This document shows positions 1-9,570 of a stretch of 64,000 nt of DNA, piece by piece (the first letter of the stretch is position 1; every line of letters begins with the position of its first letter). The notes beneath the pieces were generated by a model that was not told where the DNA came from, ran no database searches, and was given only the letters and a program-made list of their open reading frames with translations. This DNA comes from Sphingobacteriaceae bacterium GW460-11-11-14-LB5 (GTDB lineage Bacteria; Bacteroidota; Bacteroidia; Sphingobacteriales; Sphingobacteriaceae). The translations under genes were made by a program, and so were the position numbers. The DNA lies in contig CP021237.1 in assembly GCA_002151545.1 (NCBI GenBank), positions 1,426,001 through 1,490,000 of the forward strand, given 5' to 3'.

Positions 1-69
1 ATGATGAATGCAAATTTTTTCATGGATGATGTATTTAGCTGGATCTACTATAAAAATAATTGTTTTTAG
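1..69 (+). CDS. possible 3' end of a gene entering from the left edge
   Basis: An open frame runs from the first base to a TAG at 67-69 and would encode a C-terminal tail ending in SWIYYKNNCF. It starts with two ATG codons at the edge, so it may be either a truncated gene or chance. Nothing identifies a family. Low confidence. Confidence 0.2.
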   Translation: MMNANFFMDDVFSWIYYKNNCF

Positions 70-94
70 TCGATTAACATTTCAAATTGTTTGC

Positions 95-106
95 GCAAAC
101 GTTTGC
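95..106. promoter_or_regulatory. LacI-type palindromic operator candidate
   Basis: A perfect 12-bp palindrome GCAAACGTTTGC is seen here. Its centre (CG flanked by AAA/TTT) resembles operators bound by LacI-family sugar repressors. The gene it would control is not in the window or is upstream. Related CAAACGTTTG or AAACGTTT sites occur at 34243 and 36993 around the GH35/GH109/kinase genes. Confidence 0.35.
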
Positions 107-367
107 TGCAGGTAGTCGTTTATAGCAGTCTGAAATAATAATTGGATCTTAATGAAGAACAGGACTTAACTTATTTGTCGTTTTTCCCGAAAAAGGAGAT
201 GAGAGGAAAGAAAAAAGATATTTTTTTTATGATGCTTAACCTGATGAATCCTAAATATTTAACTGTTATTTGTTTAGTAAATGTTAAGTTTTTATTAAAT
301 AGATTGATTTTGTTCTTTGCAGGAATGAATTTAATTTCTAACTTCGCAGCCTCGAAAGGGACAAAAT

Positions 368-440
368 GATTCCGTAGCTCAGCTGGTAGAGCATTACACT
401 TTTAATGTAGTGGTCCTGGGTTCGAATCCCAGCGGGATCA
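368..440 (+). tRNA. tRNA-Lys (anticodon TTT)
   Basis: The 73-nt sequence folds as a canonical cloverleaf. The seven-base acceptor stem GATTCCG pairs with CGGGATC (one T-G wobble), followed by discriminator A. The D-loop carries AGCTCAGCTGGTAGAGC, the anticodon loop reads CTTTTAA with TTT at its centre, and the T-arm contains GGTTCGAATCC. The terminal CCA is not encoded, as is common. A hairpin terminator follows directly, and a degenerate duplicate of the 3' end lies about 140 bp downstream. Confidence 0.97.
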
Positions 441-443
441 CAG

Positions 444-473
444 AAAGCCTCACAGAAATGTGGGGCTTTTTTG
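444..473 (+). terminator. rho-independent terminator of tRNA-Lys
   Basis: AGCCTCACA and TGTGGGGCT form a stem around a GAAA tetraloop, followed by a run of T. It begins 4 nt after the tRNA. A decayed copy of the same hairpin is at 586-613. Confidence 0.85.
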
Positions 474-479
474 TTTTAT

Positions 480-613
480 TCCCGCTGGGATTCGAACAGA
501 AGTGCCGGCCTGGGTTCGATTTATAAAAGGCTCAAGGCCGAGTTCGGGATTTGCAGGGCTGAGCCAATCCCGGCGGGATCGCGAAAAGCTTCACTGAAAT
601 GTGAGTTTTTTTT
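480..613. repeat. tRNA-Lys-derived remnants (inverted and direct copies of the 3' end)
   Basis: Positions 480-497 are the exact reverse complement of tRNA positions 420-437. Positions 509-519 repeat the tRNA T-arm sequence 415-425 directly. Positions 566-613 are a degenerate direct copy of tRNA 3' end plus terminator (425-472). Duplicated tRNA 3' ends are typical leftovers of integrase-mediated insertion (attL/attR), but no integrase gene is visible nearby, so this is at most a scar. Confidence 0.7.
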
Positions 614-795
614 GTTGGCACATATTTTAAGAATGTAAGCTGATTAAAGCCCAAATAATAAAGGCATTTGAATGTACGAGCTTAGCGTAATCTTTTTTGA
701 TTTCGTAGGGTATTTATGCTTCGGAATAAAAGTCTTCCAGGTAATTTATATGGTAGTTTGAAGTTGTCTTGAAAATCTTGATCTTTTTTTTTGAC

Positions 796-1176
796 TATGA
801 ATATTTATGCTAAATTTGTAAGGTATGAAATTTTATTAATCAATTAACTCTCTCAACAATGTTTTTTCTACACTGAACCCATCCCACACTTATTCGGCTT
901 TCTGCCTTTCAGTGTTATAATCTATTTACATTTATTTAGGTAGTTATTTCGTATTCATTATCGCAAATGAATATAGATTGCTGCATATGAATATTTATGC
1001 TAAATTTGTAAGGTATGAAATTTTATTAATCAATTAACTCTCTCAACAATGTTTTTTCTACACTGAACCCATCCCACACTTATTCGGCTTTCTGCCTTTC
1101 AGTGTTATAATCTATTTACATTTATTTAGGTAGTTATTTCGTATTCATTATCGCAAATGAATATAGATTGCTGCAT
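796..1176. repeat. perfect 190-bp tandem duplication
   Basis: The block 796-985 is repeated without a mismatch at 986-1175. It contains no credible gene and ends about 25 bp before the ATG of the giant secreted protein, so it duplicates that gene's putative promoter/leader. The gene-free stretch 614-795 holds nothing recognisable. Confidence 0.95.
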
Positions 1177-1200
1177 CTTAACCAAACAAAAACGCCCTTT

Positions 1201-4200
1201 ATGTGTCTAAATAAACGCCTAATATTCAATTTAAAACTGTTGGAAATAGCAATTAGAAATCAATTGCTTTCCATTTGGGAAAACTTTGGCTTATTTAAAA
1301 TTTCTCTGCTATTTTTTTTGTTGGTAATATCGTTTGGATCATACGCACAAAAACCAAATATTAGTTATACAAGCCCGCAAACGGTTTTTCTTGAAAAAGA
1401 AATAACGCCCATTAGTGTTACAAATACTGGTGGAGCTGTTCCTGCCAGAATATACCCTCAAGTTCATCAACTTTTTGCATCAAACCCAACGTTTATTAGT
1501 CATTTTATAAAAGCATCGTCAGGGGATCTTTACGGCATTCAGTATGCTTCAATAGTCCGTGTAAAACCAGATGGGACTTCTTCAGTATTAGCCGGAACAA
1601 CAACTTACGGTTATGCCGATGGAGTAGGTACATCAGCACTCTTTGGTACGATGCGCGATATTATAAAAGATAATGCTGGAAATTTGTATGTAGCTGAAAA
1701 TAATAGCCGGGATGAAACAAATGGGAGGATAAGAAAAATAACGCCAGATGGTGTAGTTTCGACTTATGCGCAAGGGCTGATTAGTCCAAATGCACTTGCT
1801 ATGGATGCGAATGGTGTAATCTATGTTGCAGAAGCAACGGGTAGGATAATGAAAGTTGCTACGGATGGTACGGTGTCATTTCTTGCAGGCCAGTCTAGAG
1901 TTACAGGAAAGGCTAATGGTACAGGAGCTGCGGCATCATTTTATAATGTGGTTGCTATAGCGGTAGCCAGTGACGGTAATATATATGCATTAGAATCGGG
2001 CAATAGTTTGATTAGAAAAATTACACAGGCCGGTGTTGTAACAACCTTTGCAGGCTCGAACTTTGGTAGTGTGGATGGTAACGGGGCGTCTGCTTCTTTT
2101 TGGGCTCCACTAATGATGCAAATGGATTCGAAAGGTAATTTGATTGTTGCCGATGGAAATTCTATGTTTCGCCGTGTAAGCCCTTCTGCAGATGTGGTTA
2201 CTATTGGAGGGCCGGTATATTATGATCCAACTGGACAACCGAAAAGTCAGACTTATTATAATAACTTCATATTAGATGAGGATGATAATATCGTGTATCT
2301 GGCAGCAGGTCTTTACAAGGTCTTAACAACGGGCTTTACCATTAGCCCCGCGCTACCAATCGGGCTCTCATTGGGCACCAATGGTGCTATAACTGGTACA
2401 CCAAAGGCACTTTCTGCTGCCACTAACTACAAAATTTCTGCATCAAACGAACTCGGAATAAGTACTTATAATTTAAATCTGACAGTAGCGGTTTCTACAG
2501 AACCACCCATAATTGCTTCGTTTTCACCCACATCTGCCTACACAGGGCAAGGTATAACCATTACTGGAAGTTATTTTACAGGCACAACTGCTGTAACCAT
2601 AGGTGGAAAACCTGCCTCAAGTTTTTCTTTAGCATCGCCAACCAGCCTTTATGCAAATGTTGCTGCTGGTAGCTCAATATCTGGAGATGTTACTGTAACT
2701 AATCCGTACGGAACAGCGAGTTTATCAGGGTTTACCTTTATACCTCCGCCTACTATTACAGCTATTTCTTCCTCCAGTGGGGCTGCCGGTAGCGTTATAA
2801 CGATTACTGGTGCAAATTTTAGCGGAGTATCTCAGGTTAATTTTGGTGGATATTATGCTTCGTTTACAATCGTTTCGCCAACCCAGATAAACGCAGTAGT
2901 TGGTAGTAGTGGGGGCACCGGGTCTGTGTCTGTTTACGCACCTGGTGGAACAGCGAGTTTTCCTGGCTTTACCTATATTCCGGCCCCAAATATTAATTCC
3001 ATATCTCCCTATACTGGCGGCACCGGGGATAATATAACTATAACAGGTAGTAATTTTAGTAACGCAACAAATGTAAGTTTTGGAAACATTGCTGCAAGTT
3101 CGTTTACAGTGGTTTCACCAACAATCATCAAAGCTGTAATTGCTGCTGGATCAGGTAATGGCATTACTATAACTACACCAGGAGGAAAAACAACCTATAG
3201 TAATTTTACTTATATTTTGCCTCCAGCTATTACTCAGGTATACCCGCTTAAAGGTGGATTAAATAGCACAATTACAATTATTGGATCTAATTTAAGTAAT
3301 TCACAAGTAAGTATAGGCGGGGTACCTGCCCGCATAGGTTATAGTAGCAGTAGCCAGATTTTTGCTTACGTTGGTAGTGGCGCATCATCAGGGGATATAA
3401 CCGTTACAAACACCTATGGAACGACATCCATGCCTGGATTTATCTGGGTACCGGCCCCAACAGTTACCACTTTTACACCAATAACTGCCGCTAGTGGAGA
3501 TGTTATTACAATTAACGGTACAGATTTAACAGAAGTAGCTGCAGTTACAATTGGTGGTGTAAATTCGCTATTTACCGTTTTATCACCTACTTCGATACAA
3601 GCAACTGTTGGTGCTGGGGCAAGTGGTTCTATTGGTGTTAGTTCACCGGGTGGTTCTGCATTTTTACCTGGCTTTAGTTATTTAGGGCCAGCTATTACTT
3701 CGTTTACACCAGCAAACACGGGTACTGGCCAAACTGTTGTTATTACCGGGAATAACTTTACAAATGTTTCCGATATTTATTTTGGTGGTGTTCCAGCTGC
3801 TTCGTTTGTGGTCAATTCGTCAACTCAAATTACTGCTGTTGTTGGTTTGGGAAAATCAGGAAGTGTGACGGTTGTAACGCCTTTGGGACGGATTTCTGCA
3901 CCTGGCTTTACCCATCCAGGTCCATCCATCTTTTCTTTTAACCCACAGTATGCAGGTACATTATCATCATCACAGGTAATTATTACTGGTGCAAATTTTA
4001 CAAATGCTACCGCTGTGAGCTTTGGAGGAGTACCAGCCACATCATTTACGGTATTATCGCCAACTTCGATAAGTGCTATGCCTGCTGCATCTTCATCGGG
4101 CGATGTTGTGGTTGTAACGCCACTCGGTCAGGATTCTCGGTCAGGCTTTGTGTGGGCTCAGCCACCAACAATTACAACATTTTCCCCTGCAGCACAAAAA

Positions 4201-7200
4201 AGCGGTGGGCAGGTAACCATTACCGGAACGAATTTTATTGGTGTCACCGGAGTTAAAGTTGGGGGTGTTTCAGTTTTATATTCTACAGTTTCGCCTACTT
4301 CCATTGTCGTTTACATTAATAATACCGTTGTAAGCGGTAGTATCAGTGTGAGTACGGTTGGCGGTAGCGCTTCAATAGATGGATTTATTTATAATTCGCC
4401 AGTTATTCAGAACATTAGCCCCCTGGTAGCTGCTGCAGGGCAAACAGTTACCATTACTGGTAATAATTTTGAGGGCATACAATCAGTTAGCTTTGGAGGC
4501 GTTAGCGCAGCATCTTTTACTATAGTTTCGCCTACTACTATAACTGCTACAGTTGGTACCGGTAACAGTGGCAATGTAAATATTAATGGAACTGATGGAT
4601 CTTCAAGTATAGCTGGTTTTATCTTCCTACCCCCTCCGGCAATATATTCATTTACCCCTACTTCAGGCGGTTCCGGAACGTCTGTGTCTATCAATGGCGC
4701 AAACCTTCTTACGGCATCTGCAGTAACAATAGGTGGTACTGCAGCAACAATTGTCAGTGTAAGCAATAATGTGGTGTTGGTAACCATAAATTCTGGTGCA
4801 AGTGGCAAAATTTCTGTAACAACCAATGCAGGTACCACACAAGTTGATGGTTTTAGCTGGTATGCTCGGCCAAACATTACCAGCGTAAGCCCGTTAACTG
4901 CCAATGGACAAACTCCAGTTACTATAAACGGGAGTGATTTTATGGGAATAACGCAGGTTAAATTTGGTTCATCTGCTGTTACATTTACAGTGGTGTCGCC
5001 AACTCAAATTAAAGTATTGCCTACAAATGCCTCAAGTGGTACCATTACAGTAACAAACCCGGGGGGAACAGCTTCTTTTGATGGTTTCGTTTTTTTACCT
5101 GCTCCTGTAATCACTTCATTTACAAAAACTGGTGAAGGCGCTACAGCAGAAGTTAAAATCATCGGGGCTAATTTTACCAATGTTACCAGTGTAAAATTTG
5201 GCAGTGTGGAAGCAAGTTCATTTATCGTAAATTCGTCAACCAGTATCCAAGCTGTACCAGGTTTGGGTGAAACCGGATCAATTACCGTTACGGGTGATGG
5301 TGGATCCGGAGCAATAGCCGGATTTTTATACAGTAGTCCGCCAGTGGTACTTTCATTTTCACAAGCATCTGGACCAGTTGGAACGACATTAGGTATAACG
5401 GGAGATAACTTTAATACCGTACCTGAAAAAAACGTGGTTTATTTTGGCCCGGTTAGAGCTCAGGTTACCCATGCAAGCAAAACAAAGTTAGATGTAGTGG
5501 TACCTGCCGGAGCAACTAATTTAGTTACAGTAACCAATATAGACAAGGGACTAACCGGATATTCAAACTTGCCATTTTTAGTTACCACTACAGCAACCTT
5601 TTCAGGCTATTCGAACAAGCAGGATATAAATTTCGACTCAGCAGTTTCTTCAATAGCTATCAAAGATTTTGATGGAGATGGTACTCCTGATTTTTTGGTC
5701 GCCAAAAACGACTCGCTGTATGTTCTTTTACATGGTAATGATAAAGTATTATCCAGATCATCCTTCACGCAAAAAGTTAATTTAATAAGTGGCAAACAAG
5801 TGATAAATATGGTGGTAGATGATGTAGACGGAGATGGAAAACCTGATATTTTATTTGGTACAGGGCTGAGTATTGTCTTTCTACGTAATACATCAACTGG
5901 GGCTAATGTATCTTTTAGCACAACGGCATTTGAGTCATTAAATAGTTCATACTCAGGGATGTCTCTTAGAGATATTGATATGGATGGCAGACCAGATTTA
6001 TTTTTAGGTGAAGATGGAACTTATTATCTTAATACTTCAAAAGGATCCACGGTATCTTTTGGAACAGCAGGTTACTTTCAAAATATCCCCTCAAGTAGCA
6101 ATGTTTCATTTACCTTAACCGACATTGATGGTGATAATAGGCCCGATCCTATATATGGAAGTTCTTATGATGGATTTACAATATTTAAAAATAATACAGT
6201 GCCAGGAAGTTTAAATCCTCAGCTGTATCCAACTACATATATCCGGCACTCGAGTTATTATTCTTCAACTTTAATGTCTGCCGATTTTGATGGAGATAGT
6301 AAGGTAGATGTGTTTGAAAATGATTACGGCTATAACAGCGGCAGTGTATTTCTGGTTTCAAGAAATAAGGGAACAAAAGGTACAATTAATACCGAATCAC
6401 TCGAAACACCTGCCGTATTTTCGAATACGGGTCTATCATTTCGAAATAGTTTGGCCGATATTGATGGAGACGGCAAGTTAGACGTAATTGGGCTGGTAAG
6501 TCGTGTTATTAGCTATTCGCGTAATTTATCAGGTGCTGGTAATATTTTGTTTGCATCGCCTGCTCAGTTGATTACGAGTACTAACGATAATGTTAATAAT
6601 TATAGCATATGTGATATGGATGGCGATGGAAGGAATGATATTATAGTTTTAGACCCTTTAAATACCAAAATAACAATTTATAATAATGGCACTATACCTA
6701 CACCGCAAATAACCTCCGTATCTCCTCTTATTGCAGCAAAAGACTCAACTGTTTACATTGGAGGTAAATATTTTGACCAAACATCGGTTGTGAAATTTGG
6801 TGCTAAGACTGCAAAATCATTTAGGATAGTTTCTCCTCAAACTATTATAGCAATTGTTGGTGAGGGTGAGAGTGGTAGCATTACTGTTCAAACTCCGAAT
6901 GGTCAGGATTCGTTTCCTGGTTTCATTTTTGTAAGCCCTCCGATTATTACATCTGTAGTAGCTGCAATAGATGGTACAGGCCAATTATTAATATCCGGTA
7001 GTAACTTTACCAAAACCACAAATGTTTCTATAGCAGGTGTGCCTGCATTGTCGTTTATGATTAAGTCTGATACACAGATTACTGCAACCTTTTTAGGAAT
7101 AAGTGGAACGTTATCGGTAACTAATATAGCAGGTACTTCAACCTTTACTGATCAGGTTACCGTTGTGCCCAAACCAACCATCACAGCTTCAGGGCCACTT

Positions 7201-8118
7201 ACATTTTATCCGGGAGGTAATGTATTGTTAACGGCCAATTCGGAAGCCGGCTATACGTACCAGTGGTTGAAGGATGGGGTTAACATTGTAGGGGCAAATT
7301 CAGGTACTTATACAGCTAGTCAAAGCGGGGAATACAGCGTTATTGTAAGCCTGAATGGAGTAAGTAGGGCATCAGCTGCTACTGTAATTACCTCAATATT
7401 TGCATTGCCTGCTTCTAACTTTACGTTAACGACTAATAGTGCTACTTGTCACGGATCGGCAAACGGTATCATTACGATTAACGCTGCGCAGCGTTTGAAT
7501 TATACTGCAACAATAACCGGAGGAGGTTTAAATGCTGCCTATCCGTTTACCAGCACAACCAGTATTGACAACCTGGCATCGGGCACTTATAATGTTTGCT
7601 TTACCATTGCCGGCCAAAGCAATTATCAGCAGTGTTTTAATGTTGTAATCACCGAACCTAAAAGTTTGGCTGTATATGCCGCTGTTAATAATGCTGCTCA
7701 AAGCTTAAACCTTACCCTGGATGGTAGTAGTACCTATTATGTTACTCTGAATGGGGTAACCACTACAACTACAGCAGGTAATATCACACTTAGCCTGAGA
7801 AATGGTGTAAACGATGTAACCGTTGCTACAGATAAATCTTGCCAGGGCATTTATCAAAAACGTTTCGACCTGTCAACCGGGATTCTGGCCTATCCCAATC
7901 CATTTACCTCAACATTAAACGTAAATCTGGGCAGCACAGAAATTCCTTTCGTAACCATTGAATTATTTAAAATTACTGGTGGAAAGGTTTATAGCAAACA
8001 ATTTACCAATACTTCTGGCACGGTGCCGATCGAAGCTCAGCATCTTACTCCTGGTGTTTATCTGCTTAAAGTGAAGACCGGCCCAAGTGAAAAAACGCTT
8101 AAAGTTGTGAAATTATGA
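1201..8118 (+). CDS. giant secreted TIG/FG-GAP/NHL-repeat protein with T9SS sorting domain
   Basis: Roughly 2,305 residues. After a long basic N-terminus, a hydrophobic export segment lies at about residues 32-50, ending near SYAQK. In order follow: NHL-like beta-propeller repeats (GxxxxLYVAE, RKITPDG); a putative Ig domain (LPIGLSLGTNGAITGTP); 13 TIG/IPT domains of about 80 residues with the signature P-x-I-x-S-F-x-P and V-T-I-x-G-x-N-F; seven FG-GAP/VCBS Ca-binding motifs such as DFDGDGTPD and DIDGDGKLD; two more TIG domains; an Ig-like domain; a SprB-like segment; and a C-terminal domain beginning YPNPF and ending in LKVVKL. This last is the type A signal for type IX secretion, so surface display or release is inferred. 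ATG 1201 is preferred over an in-frame TTG at 1168 that lies inside the tandem repeat. A four-base overlap couples it to the next gene. The exact ligand is unknown. Confidence 0.93.
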   Translation: MCLNKRLIFNLKLLEIAIRNQLLSIWENFGLFKISLLFFLLVISFGSYAQKPNISYTSPQTVFLEKEITPISVTNTGGAVPARIYPQVHQLFASNPTFISHFIKASSGDLYGIQYASIVRVKPDGTSSVLAGTTTYGYADGVGTSALFGTMRDIIKDNAGNLYVAENNSRDETNGRIRKITPDGVVSTYAQGLISPNALAMDANGVIYVAEATGRIMKVATDGTVSFLAGQSRVTGKANGTGAAASFYNVVAIAVASDGNIYALESGNSLIRKITQAGVVTTFAGSNFGSVDGNGASASFWAPLMMQMDSKGNLIVADGNSMFRRVSPSADVVTIGGPVYYDPTGQPKSQTYYNNFILDEDDNIVYLAAGLYKVLTTGFTISPALPIGLSLGTNGAITGTPKALSAATNYKISASNELGISTYNLNLTVAVSTEPPIIASFSPTSAYTGQGITITGSYFTGTTAVTIGGKPASSFSLASPTSLYANVAAGSSISGDVTVTNPYGTASLSGFTFIPPPTITAISSSSGAAGSVITITGANFSGVSQVNFGGYYASFTIVSPTQINAVVGSSGGTGSVSVYAPGGTASFPGFTYIPAPNINSISPYTGGTGDNITITGSNFSNATNVSFGNIAASSFTVVSPTIIKAVIAAGSGNGITITTPGGKTTYSNFTYILPPAITQVYPLKGGLNSTITIIGSNLSNSQVSIGGVPARIGYSSSSQIFAYVGSGASSGDITVTNTYGTTSMPGFIWVPAPTVTTFTPITAASGDVITINGTDLTEVAAVTIGGVNSLFTVLSPTSIQATVGAGASGSIGVSSPGGSAFLPGFSYLGPAITSFTPANTGTGQTVVITGNNFTNVSDIYFGGVPAASFVVNSSTQITAVVGLGKSGSVTVVTPLGRISAPGFTHPGPSIFSFNPQYAGTLSSSQVIITGANFTNATAVSFGGVPATSFTVLSPTSISAMPAASSSGDVVVVTPLGQDSRSGFVWAQPPTITTFSPAAQKSGGQVTITGTNFIGVTGVKVGGVSVLYSTVSPTSIVVYINNTVVSGSISVSTVGGSASIDGFIYNSPVIQNISPLVAAAGQTVTITGNNFEGIQSVSFGGVSAASFTIVSPTTITATVGTGNSGNVNINGTDGSSSIAGFIFLPPPAIYSFTPTSGGSGTSVSINGANLLTASAVTIGGTAATIVSVSNNVVLVTINSGASGKISVTTNAGTTQVDGFSWYARPNITSVSPLTANGQTPVTINGSDFMGITQVKFGSSAVTFTVVSPTQIKVLPTNASSGTITVTNPGGTASFDGFVFLPAPVITSFTKTGEGATAEVKIIGANFTNVTSVKFGSVEASSFIVNSSTSIQAVPGLGETGSITVTGDGGSGAIAGFLYSSPPVVLSFSQASGPVGTTLGITGDNFNTVPEKNVVYFGPVRAQVTHASKTKLDVVVPAGATNLVTVTNIDKGLTGYSNLPFLVTTTATFSGYSNKQDINFDSAVSSIAIKDFDGDGTPDFLVAKNDSLYVLLHGNDKVLSRSSFTQKVNLISGKQVINMVVDDVDGDGKPDILFGTGLSIVFLRNTSTGANVSFSTTAFESLNSSYSGMSLRDIDMDGRPDLFLGEDGTYYLNTSKGSTVSFGTAGYFQNIPSSSNVSFTLTDIDGDNRPDPIYGSSYDGFTIFKNNTVPGSLNPQLYPTTYIRHSSYYSSTLMSADFDGDSKVDVFENDYGYNSGSVFLVSRNKGTKGTINTESLETPAVFSNTGLSFRNSLADIDGDGKLDVIGLVSRVISYSRNLSGAGNILFASPAQLITSTNDNVNNYSICDMDGDGRNDIIVLDPLNTKITIYNNGTIPTPQITSVSPLIAAKDSTVYIGGKYFDQTSVVKFGAKTAKSFRIVSPQTIIAIVGEGESGSITVQTPNGQDSFPGFIFVSPPIITSVVAAIDGTGQLLISGSNFTKTTNVSIAGVPALSFMIKSDTQITATFLGISGTLSVTNIAGTSTFTDQVTVVPKPTITASGPLTFYPGGNVLLTANSEAGYTYQWLKDGVNIVGANSGTYTASQSGEYSVIVSLNGVSRASAATVITSIFALPASNFTLTTNSATCHGSANGIITINAAQRLNYTATITGGGLNAAYPFTSTTSIDNLASGTYNVCFTIAGQSNYQQCFNVVITEPKSLAVYAAVNNAAQSLNLTLDGSSTYYVTLNGVTTTTTAGNITLSLRNGVNDVTVATDKSCQGIYQKRFDLSTGILAYPNPFTSTLNVNLGSTEIPFVTIELFKITGGKVYSKQFTNTSGTVPIEAQHLTPGVYLLKVKTGPSEKTLKVVKL

Positions 8119-8801
8119 GAAAGTACATCGCCATCATATTAATAACAGTTGCCTTATTTACAAGTTGCAGCAAAAAAGACAATGCTGAGATTACACCTGA
8201 TCCTCAACCTGCAGTACTTACCTATCCTGCGCAAAATTCAGTATGTACATCTGGAACTATTATATCAAATACACAGAGTACCATAACGTTCACCTGGAAC
8301 AGCGCAAATAATACTGATAATTATGAGATCAGCATTAAAAATCTGCTGACAAATGCTATTATTACATTAAATGCTTCTTCCAATCACTTATCGGTAAACC
8401 TTGATCGGGATATGCCTTATTCCTGGTATGTTTTGTCAAAATCTATTTCATCATCAACAACGGCTAAGAGTGAAGTGTGGAAGTTTTACAATGCAGGTAC
8501 AGGTACTATATCTCACCCTCCCTTTCCTGCCGACAAGCTTTCTAACGTTTTCGGGCAAGGCACTGCATCCGGTACGGTTAACCTAAGCTGGACAGCAAGC
8601 GATCCGGATAATGATATTTCGGGCTACGATGTTTATTTTGGTACAAGCAGTACAGCCCCATCCTACAAAACGGATATCACAGATAAATTTCTGAACGGTA
8701 TAGCGATAACTTCAGGTACAACTTACTATTGGAAGGTCGTCACTAAAGATGTGGCAGGCAATACCTCAGATTCTGGAATTTTCCAGTTTAAGGCAAATTA
8801 A
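8115..8801 (+). CDS. fibronectin type III-like lipoprotein
   Basis: 228 residues starting MRKYIAIILI, with a lipobox at FTSC-S around residue 18, so a lipid-anchored outer-membrane or periplasmic protein is expected. Two FN3-like segments follow: the first around residues 35-125 (TFTWNSANNTDNYEISI), the second around 140-228 (VNLSWTASDPDNDISGYDVYFG, TTYYWKVVTKD). The ATG overlaps the stop of the giant TIG protein (ATGA), implying co-translation and a shared function, perhaps anchoring or assisting that surface protein. No catalytic motif is seen. Confidence 0.85.
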   Translation: MRKYIAIILITVALFTSCSKKDNAEITPDPQPAVLTYPAQNSVCTSGTIISNTQSTITFTWNSANNTDNYEISIKNLLTNAIITLNASSNHLSVNLDRDMPYSWYVLSKSISSSTTAKSEVWKFYNAGTGTISHPPFPADKLSNVFGQGTASGTVNLSWTASDPDNDISGYDVYFGTSSTAPSYKTDITDKFLNGIAITSGTTYYWKVVTKDVAGNTSDSGIFQFKAN

Positions 8802-8920
8802 TATACATTGCACAAATAAATACTTCTGTAATGACTTTAAAGTCTGCACCAAATGGTTAGATGTTTATAATAATATATGAGCCTATGTGTGATAAACATC
8901 CTGTAATTGCAGCACCACGA

Positions 8921-8949
8921 AAAGTCTCTTAGAAATCTGAGGCTTTTTT
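8921..8949 (+). terminator. rho-independent terminator
   Basis: AGTCTC and GAGGCT form a stem around TTAGAAATCT, followed by a T run. It closes the two-gene unit ending at 8801. The rest of 8802-9074 shows no gene. Confidence 0.65.
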
Positions 8950-9074
8950 ATTTTAAAACATTTCTGCTTATTTAATAATAACCTGCCATATCTGTTCTTT
9001 TCATCATTATATTTCAATCTGGCCTTAAATTATTCGTAACTTTCTAAAACTGAAAAATTAGAGGCTTACCGATT

Positions 9075-9497
9075 ATGGAGCAATATCCAAAAGTTTACTT
9101 ATATCGACGGATTGTTCAGGCAAAACTTTTCATCGATAAAAATTATGCTGAAAAAATAGACCTGAGTTACATTTCTGATGAAGCCTGTTTTTCTAAATTT
9201 CATTTTACGCGTCTTTTTAAATCCATCTACGCTAAAACACCACATCAATACTTAACCTGGGTAAGAATTGAAAAAGCACAGCTGTTATTGCGCGAAGACA
9301 AAAGTGTTTCCGAAACCTGTTTTTTAGTGGGATTTGATAGCTTAACCTCTTTTAGCGGACTTTTCAAACGCAATGTCGGCATGTCGCCTTCAAGTTATCA
9401 GTTACAAATGCAGCAATTAAAGTTAGCCATCAAAAAATCGCCTGTTTCTTTCGTGCCAGGTTGTTTTGCCTTACAGCATGGCTGGCTGGAAAAATAG
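9075..9497 (+). CDS. AraC-family transcriptional regulator (DNA-binding domain only)
   Basis: 140 residues. Nearly the whole protein is a double helix-turn-helix AraC domain: the first HTH includes IDLSYISDEACFSKFHFTRLFK (residues about 28-50), the second VSETCFLVGFDSLTSFSGLFKRNVG with the family ending GMSPSSY near residue 107. There is no sensor domain, so its effector is unclear. It lies 73 bp upstream of the VOC gene on the same strand and may control it. Typical stand-alone AraC proteins are longer (250-300 residues), but short forms of this kind are common in Bacteroidota. Confidence 0.88.
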   Translation: MEQYPKVYLYRRIVQAKLFIDKNYAEKIDLSYISDEACFSKFHFTRLFKSIYAKTPHQYLTWVRIEKAQLLLREDKSVSETCFLVGFDSLTSFSGLFKRNVGMSPSSYQLQMQQLKLAIKKSPVSFVPGCFALQHGWLEK

Positions 9498-9570
9498 CAA
9501 TTATGGAGAAGTGAATGTTTAAATCATTACTGAAATTTGGTTCAACATTGATCACATAAAACGAAGAACC

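Noticed and set aside
142..369. 75-codon frame running into tRNA-Lys
   Set aside because: It begins with TTG, ends inside the tRNA and has no domain or plausible composition; treated as chance.
1168..1200. TTG start for the giant protein
   Set aside because: The codon is inside the tandem repeat and an ATG at 1201 in the same frame is a better start; not excluded completely.
4407..4904. Long open frame on the minus strand inside the giant TIG gene
   Set aside because: It mirrors the repetitive coding sequence of the plus strand and has no independent family features.
8895..8920. tRNA-like 3' end (GCAGCACCACGA) before a terminator
   Set aside because: No acceptor or anticodon arms can be built upstream, so it is not called a tRNA.
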